From Prevotella communis (GTDB lineage: Bacteria; Bacteroidota; Bacteroidia; Bacteroidales; Bacteroidaceae): a stretch of DNA of 64,000 nt. This document shows, piece after piece, positions 61,489 to 64,000 of this stretch. The stretch's first letter is position 1. Each line of letters opens with the position of its first letter. The notes beneath the pieces are model-generated. The model saw only the letters and a program-made list of their open reading frames with translations. It was not told the DNA's origin and did no database searches. Made by a program: the position numbers and the translations under genes. The stretch lies in the NCBI RefSeq assembly GCF_022024175.1, contig NZ_CP091794.1:3162001-3226000 (forward strand). The letters are read 5' to 3'.

Positions 61489-62745
61489 CTAGTTATAGCA
61501 CGCTTCTCCGTGTTCATAGATATCGAGACCTTCCTCCTCAATACGCTTGTTGACACGCAGTCCGTGGATATATTTAATACCATAGAACAGGATAAATCCG
61601 CAAACAGCAGCCCAGAGGTCGATCACGAATACGCCGAAGCACTCCGCACCGAAGAATCCCCAGCCATGACCGTAGAAAGCACCATTGCTGACAGACAGCA
61701 GACCTGTCATAATAGTACCCAGGATACCACAGACACCGTGTACAGAACTTGCACCTACAGGATCGTCGATATGCAACTTATGGTCAATGAACTCGATGGC
61801 GAAAACCAGTACGACACCACAAACCAAACCGATGATGACTGCACCGAAAGGAGATACGAGGTCACAACCAGCGGTGATACCCACCAGACCGGCCAGCACG
61901 CCGTTAAGCGTCAAAGAGAGTGAGGGCTTACCATATTTAATATAGGTAAGAAACATGGTAGCAACGCCACCTGCAGCAGCAGCGAGGTTAGTGGTCAGGA
62001 ATACGTGAGAAATAGCGATGCGATTCACCTCACCACTGGCAGCTAACTGAGAACCGGGATTGAAGCCAAACCATCCCAGCCAGAGTATAAAGACACCCAG
62101 GGCAGCCATAGCCAGATTATGACCGGGGATAGCACGACTCTTTCCTTCCTTATCATACTTGCCCACACGGGGACCAAGTGCCAGAGCACCAATCAGAGCC
62201 AGCACACCACCTACAGAGTGAACGATGGCAGAACCAGCGAAATCGTGGAACACATCACCAAAGGTTGTCATCATGAAACTATCGGCAGCATCATTGCACA
62301 ACCAGCCACCACCCCAGGTCCAGTGACCCTCCACAGGATAGATAATCAGTGAGATGACAGCACTATAAATAAGGTACATAGAGAACTTGGTGCGCTCTGC
62401 CATGGCACCACTCACGATGGTAGCTGAGGTAGCACAAAACACCGTCTCGAAAATCAAGAATCCCTCTACGGGCAGATCGCTCTCATAGAAACTCAGGTCA
62501 CCCCAGTTGGGCATACCTATAAAACCACCCAGGGTATCGGCACCAAACATAAAGCCGAAACCAAGGAAGAAGAACAGCAACGAGCCGAACATAAAATCGA
62601 CAAAGTTCTTCATCAGGATGTTGGCCGTGTTCTTACCACGTGTAAAACCAGCCTCACACAGCGCAAAACCGGGCTGCATCCAGAAAACCAACATGGCCGC
62701 TAATAGCATCCATACGGTATCGAGTGAAATTCCTATTTCGTTCAT
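61489..62745 (-). CDS. amtB: Ammonium transporter
   Basis: A 418-residue inner-membrane channel with about 11 hydrophobic segments. Conserved blocks: LVFWMQPGFALCEAGFTRGK, DFAGSAIVHSVGGVLALIGA (with the first pore histidine) and GASSVHGVCGILGT (second). It takes up ammonium when it is scarce and is normally controlled by the PII protein encoded 59 bases upstream. Operon glnB-amtB-porin. Confidence 0.96.
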   Translation of the reverse strand: MNEIGISLDTVWMLLAAMLVFWMQPGFALCEAGFTRGKNTANILMKNFVDFMFGSLLFFFLGFGFMFGADTLGGFIGMPNWGDLSFYESDLPVEGFLIFETVFCATSATIVSGAMAERTKFSMYLIYSAVISLIIYPVEGHWTWGGGWLCNDAADSFMMTTFGDVFHDFAGSAIVHSVGGVLALIGALALGPRVGKYDKEGKSRAIPGHNLAMAALGVFILWLGWFGFNPGSQLAASGEVNRIAISHVFLTTNLAAAAGGVATMFLTYIKYGKPSLSLTLNGVLAGLVGITAGCDLVSPFGAVIIGLVCGVVLVFAIEFIDHKLHIDDPVGASSVHGVCGILGTIMTGLLSVSNGAFYGHGWGFFGAECFGVFVIDLWAAVCGFILFYGIKYIHGLRVNKRIEEEGLDIYEHGEACYN

Positions 62746-62757
62746 AATCCTGAAAAT

Positions 62758-62800
62758 CTTAATGTTTAATTTTTAATGTTTAATGTTTAACGTTTAACGT
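62758..62800. repeat. TTAATGTTTAA tandem repeat between glnB and amtB
   Basis: Five to six TTTAATG/TTTAACG units fill most of the glnB-amtB gap. Same unit as at 56392-56430. Confidence 0.7.
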
Positions 62801-62804
62801 CGAA

Positions 62805-63152
62805 CTATTTCTTGTCTCTCAATACGGTGTCACCCTTCTCGCCTGTGCGAATAGAATAGGTCTCCAGCACATCACTCACAAAGATACGTCCGTCACCTAC
62901 CTCTCCAGTATGGGCCACCTCAAGCAGTACTTTGATGGTGGGATCCAAGAACTGGTCACGACAAACAATAGTGATGGCTACGCGCTCGATGACATCCGTT
63001 GAATACATCACACCACGGTAGATACGTTCCTGACGGCTCTGTCCGATACCATGTACGTCGTGATATTCAAACCAGTTGATATCCGACGTCAGCAGGGCTT
63101 CCTTGACCTCTTCAAACTTGGTCTTACGGATAATTGCTTCAATCTTTTTCAT
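62805..63152 (-). CDS. glnB: PII nitrogen regulatory protein
   Basis: A 115-residue signal protein that senses ATP/ADP and 2-oxoglutarate and controls AmtB. MKKIEAIIRKTKFEEVKEAL, a T-loop with RGVMYSTDV (Tyr at the usual modification position) and TGEVGDGRIFVSDV are recognisable. The stretch DINWFEYHDVHGIGQS differs from enteric PII, a variant I associate with Bacteroidota. Divergent from gltB across a 281-base region with two candidate nitrogen operators. Could equally be called glnK. Confidence 0.93.
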   Translation of the reverse strand: MKKIEAIIRKTKFEEVKEALLTSDINWFEYHDVHGIGQSRQERIYRGVMYSTDVIERVAITIVCRDQFLDPTIKVLLEVAHTGEVGDGRIFVSDVLETYSIRTGEKGDTVLRDKK

Positions 63153-63208
63153 ACCTTAATACCTTTAATTAATACTACTTGTCACTGTGACTATTCTGAA
63201 TTCGCTGG

Positions 63209-63216
63209 CAAAATTA
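63209..63216 (-). promoter_or_regulatory. -7 element of glnB-amtB
   Basis: TAATTTTG on the minus strand, 57 bases before the glnB ATG. No -33 TTTG is visible. Confidence 0.6.
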
Positions 63217-63257
63217 CGACCTTTCCCCGACATAGAAAGACATCTTCCCCGGCTTTC

Positions 63258-63288
63258 GATTTACTTTTTTACAACAAATAATAATCTG
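63258..63288 (-). promoter_or_regulatory. Candidate nitrogen operator, glnB copy
   Basis: On the minus strand CAGATTATTATTTGTTGT, then AAAAAAGTAAATC; 22 of 31 bases match the gltB copy. It ends 41 bp upstream of the glnB -7 box and lies back to back with the gltB copy, 25 bp apart. Confidence 0.6.
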
Positions 63289-63313
63289 CAATAAAAACAC
63301 GCATATTTACTTA

Positions 63314-63344
63314 CAGATTGTTATTTTGGCTCAAAATGTAGATT
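63314..63344 (+). promoter_or_regulatory. Candidate nitrogen operator, gltB copy
   Basis: CAGATTGTTATTTTGG, then CTCAAAATGTAGATT. Ends 40 bp upstream of the gltB -7 box. The middle ATTTTG-GCT-CAAAAT is a perfect six-base dyad. Confidence 0.65.
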
Positions 63345-63361
63345 AAAAGGACAGAAAAATG

Positions 63362-63392
63362 TTTGTTTTCCTTACAGTTTGATATAATTTTG
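63362..63392 (+). promoter_or_regulatory. Promoter of gltB
   Basis: TTTG (63362-63365), 19 bases, TAATTTTG (63385-63392): full consensus, 41 bases before the ATG. Confidence 0.78.
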
Positions 63393-63433
63393 CGCCCAAT
63401 TTTAAAGATAAGAATAGTTTTATTTAGGATAAT

Positions 63434-64000
63434 ATGGAAAGAAGCGAAAGAAAAGGACTCTACCAGAGTGAATACGAGCATGATGCCTGCGGCGTGGGCA
63501 TGGTGGTGAATATTCATGGCGGCAAGAGTCATGAATTGGTGGACAATGCACTGAAGGTGCTTGAGAACATGGAACACCGTGGTGCCGAGACACGCGACAA
63601 GACCGGCGACGGTGCGGGTATCATGGTACAGATTCCCCACGAGTTTATTCTTCTTCAGGGTATTCCCGTACCTGAAAAAGGAAAATATGGTACCGGACTG
63701 GTTTTTCTTCCAAAAGAAGAGAAGGCCCAACAGCAGATACTGAGCGTGATGATAGAGGAGATCGAGCGCGAGGGACTGCAACTGATGCATCTGCGCACGG
63801 TACCCACCAACCCCGAGGTGCTGGGTGTGGCTGCCCGCGAGGTAGAACCCGACATTAAGCAGATTTTCGTGACGGGCGTATCAGAAGAGAATGTACCCGT
63901 ATTCGAGCGTATATTATATAAGGTACGCAAGCGCATCGAGAACCGCATCACAGATGAGGACTTCTATCTCTGCTCACTGTCAAGCAAGAATATTATCTAT
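63434..64000 (+). CDS. gltB: Glutamate synthase large subunit (5' part)
   Basis: 189 residues are visible; the frame runs off the right edge. It starts MERSERKGLYQSEYEHDACG: the cysteine in HDACGVGMV is the N-terminal nucleophile of the class II glutaminase after processing. MEHRGAETRDKTGDGAGIM is the conserved glutaminase block. It makes glutamate from glutamine and 2-oxoglutarate, completing the cycle with GSIII. It probably heads a gltB-gltD operon outside the window. Confidence 0.96.
   Translation, partial: MERSERKGLYQSEYEHDACGVGMVVNIHGGKSHELVDNALKVLENMEHRGAETRDKTGDGAGIMVQIPHEFILLQGIPVPEKGKYGTGLVFLPKEEKAQQQILSVMIEEIEREGLQLMHLRTVPTNPEVLGVAAREVEPDIKQIFVTGVSEENVPVFERILYKVRKRIENRITDEDFYLCSLSSKNIIY

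Overview
The window is ordinary chromosome from a fibre-degrading member of the Bacteroidota, most likely Prevotella in the broad sense (rumen or gut type). The evidence is the SusC/SusD pair, the promoters of the form TTTG-N19/20-TAnnTTTG (the -7/-33 type of this phylum), a type III glutamine synthetase, short C-terminal tails of the 'DLQGRR...GIYIV.GKK' kind, and a xylan cluster with the order transporter / GH10 / GH43 that I know from rumen Prevotella (xynD-xynA-xynB). No phage, plasmid, transposase or CRISPR array is visible. The left and right ends cut through a GH30-like gene and gltB.

Layout. 1-4390: end of a GH30-like gene, a GH35 beta-galactosidase and an AraC-type regulator. 4392-7784 (minus): overlapping operon gpmI - HD hydrolase - ung - DUF3109 protein. 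7934-13581 (minus): esterase, DUF4923 lipoprotein and PA14-containing GH31 alpha-xylosidase, divergent from 13748-19546 (plus), a tightly coupled xylan operon (symporter, GH10, GH43, an embedded ECF sigma factor, GH67). 19556-29519 (minus): rnhB, sufS, a zinc metalloprotease, an exported protein, SusD and SusC. 29775-37169: exported protein, then sufD and sufC (minus), a membrane protein plus TPR histidine kinase (plus), and sufB (minus), so the suf cluster is split. 37170-39023: two repeat-rich non-coding stretches around a four-helix-bundle gene. 39024-43981 (minus): a 59-residue small protein, a large Ig-like exported protein and a VanX-type dipeptidase. 44033-50513 (minus): infB, nusA, rimP and an S41 protease. 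50686-52054 (plus): tRNA-Asn and a doxX-flavodoxin pair behind two dyad operators. 52288-64000: a glutamine/ammonia block (glnN, purF, pyrG, pdxT, pdxS, a ThiD/AraC fusion, a porin-like protein, amtB, glnB, gltB).

The most interesting signals are regulatory. (1) A 31-bp element beginning CAGATT and ending TA(G/A)AT(T/C) sits 40 or 41 bp upstream of the -7 box of glnN, pyrG-purF, glnB-amtB and gltB. I read this as the operator of an undescribed nitrogen regulon. (2) A regulator that fuses a degenerate ThiD-type kinase domain to an AraC DNA-binding domain is the first gene of the pdxS-pdxT (vitamin B6) operon. (3) Twelve tandem 10-bp units centred on CTAG run out of the 3' end of a four-helix-bundle gene. 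(4) Three copies of a 14-bp motif at exactly 22-bp spacing lie upstream of the large Ig-like gene. (5) An ECF sigma factor gene is translationally coupled inside the xylan operon. (6) Several families of short interspersed repeats lie between genes and, in frame, inside genes (sufB, GH67, the esterase, the porin, the pyrG tail).

Limits: everything was read by eye, without alignment or database search. Family names rest on motif recognition. Promoter, operator and RNA calls are pattern-based predictions.
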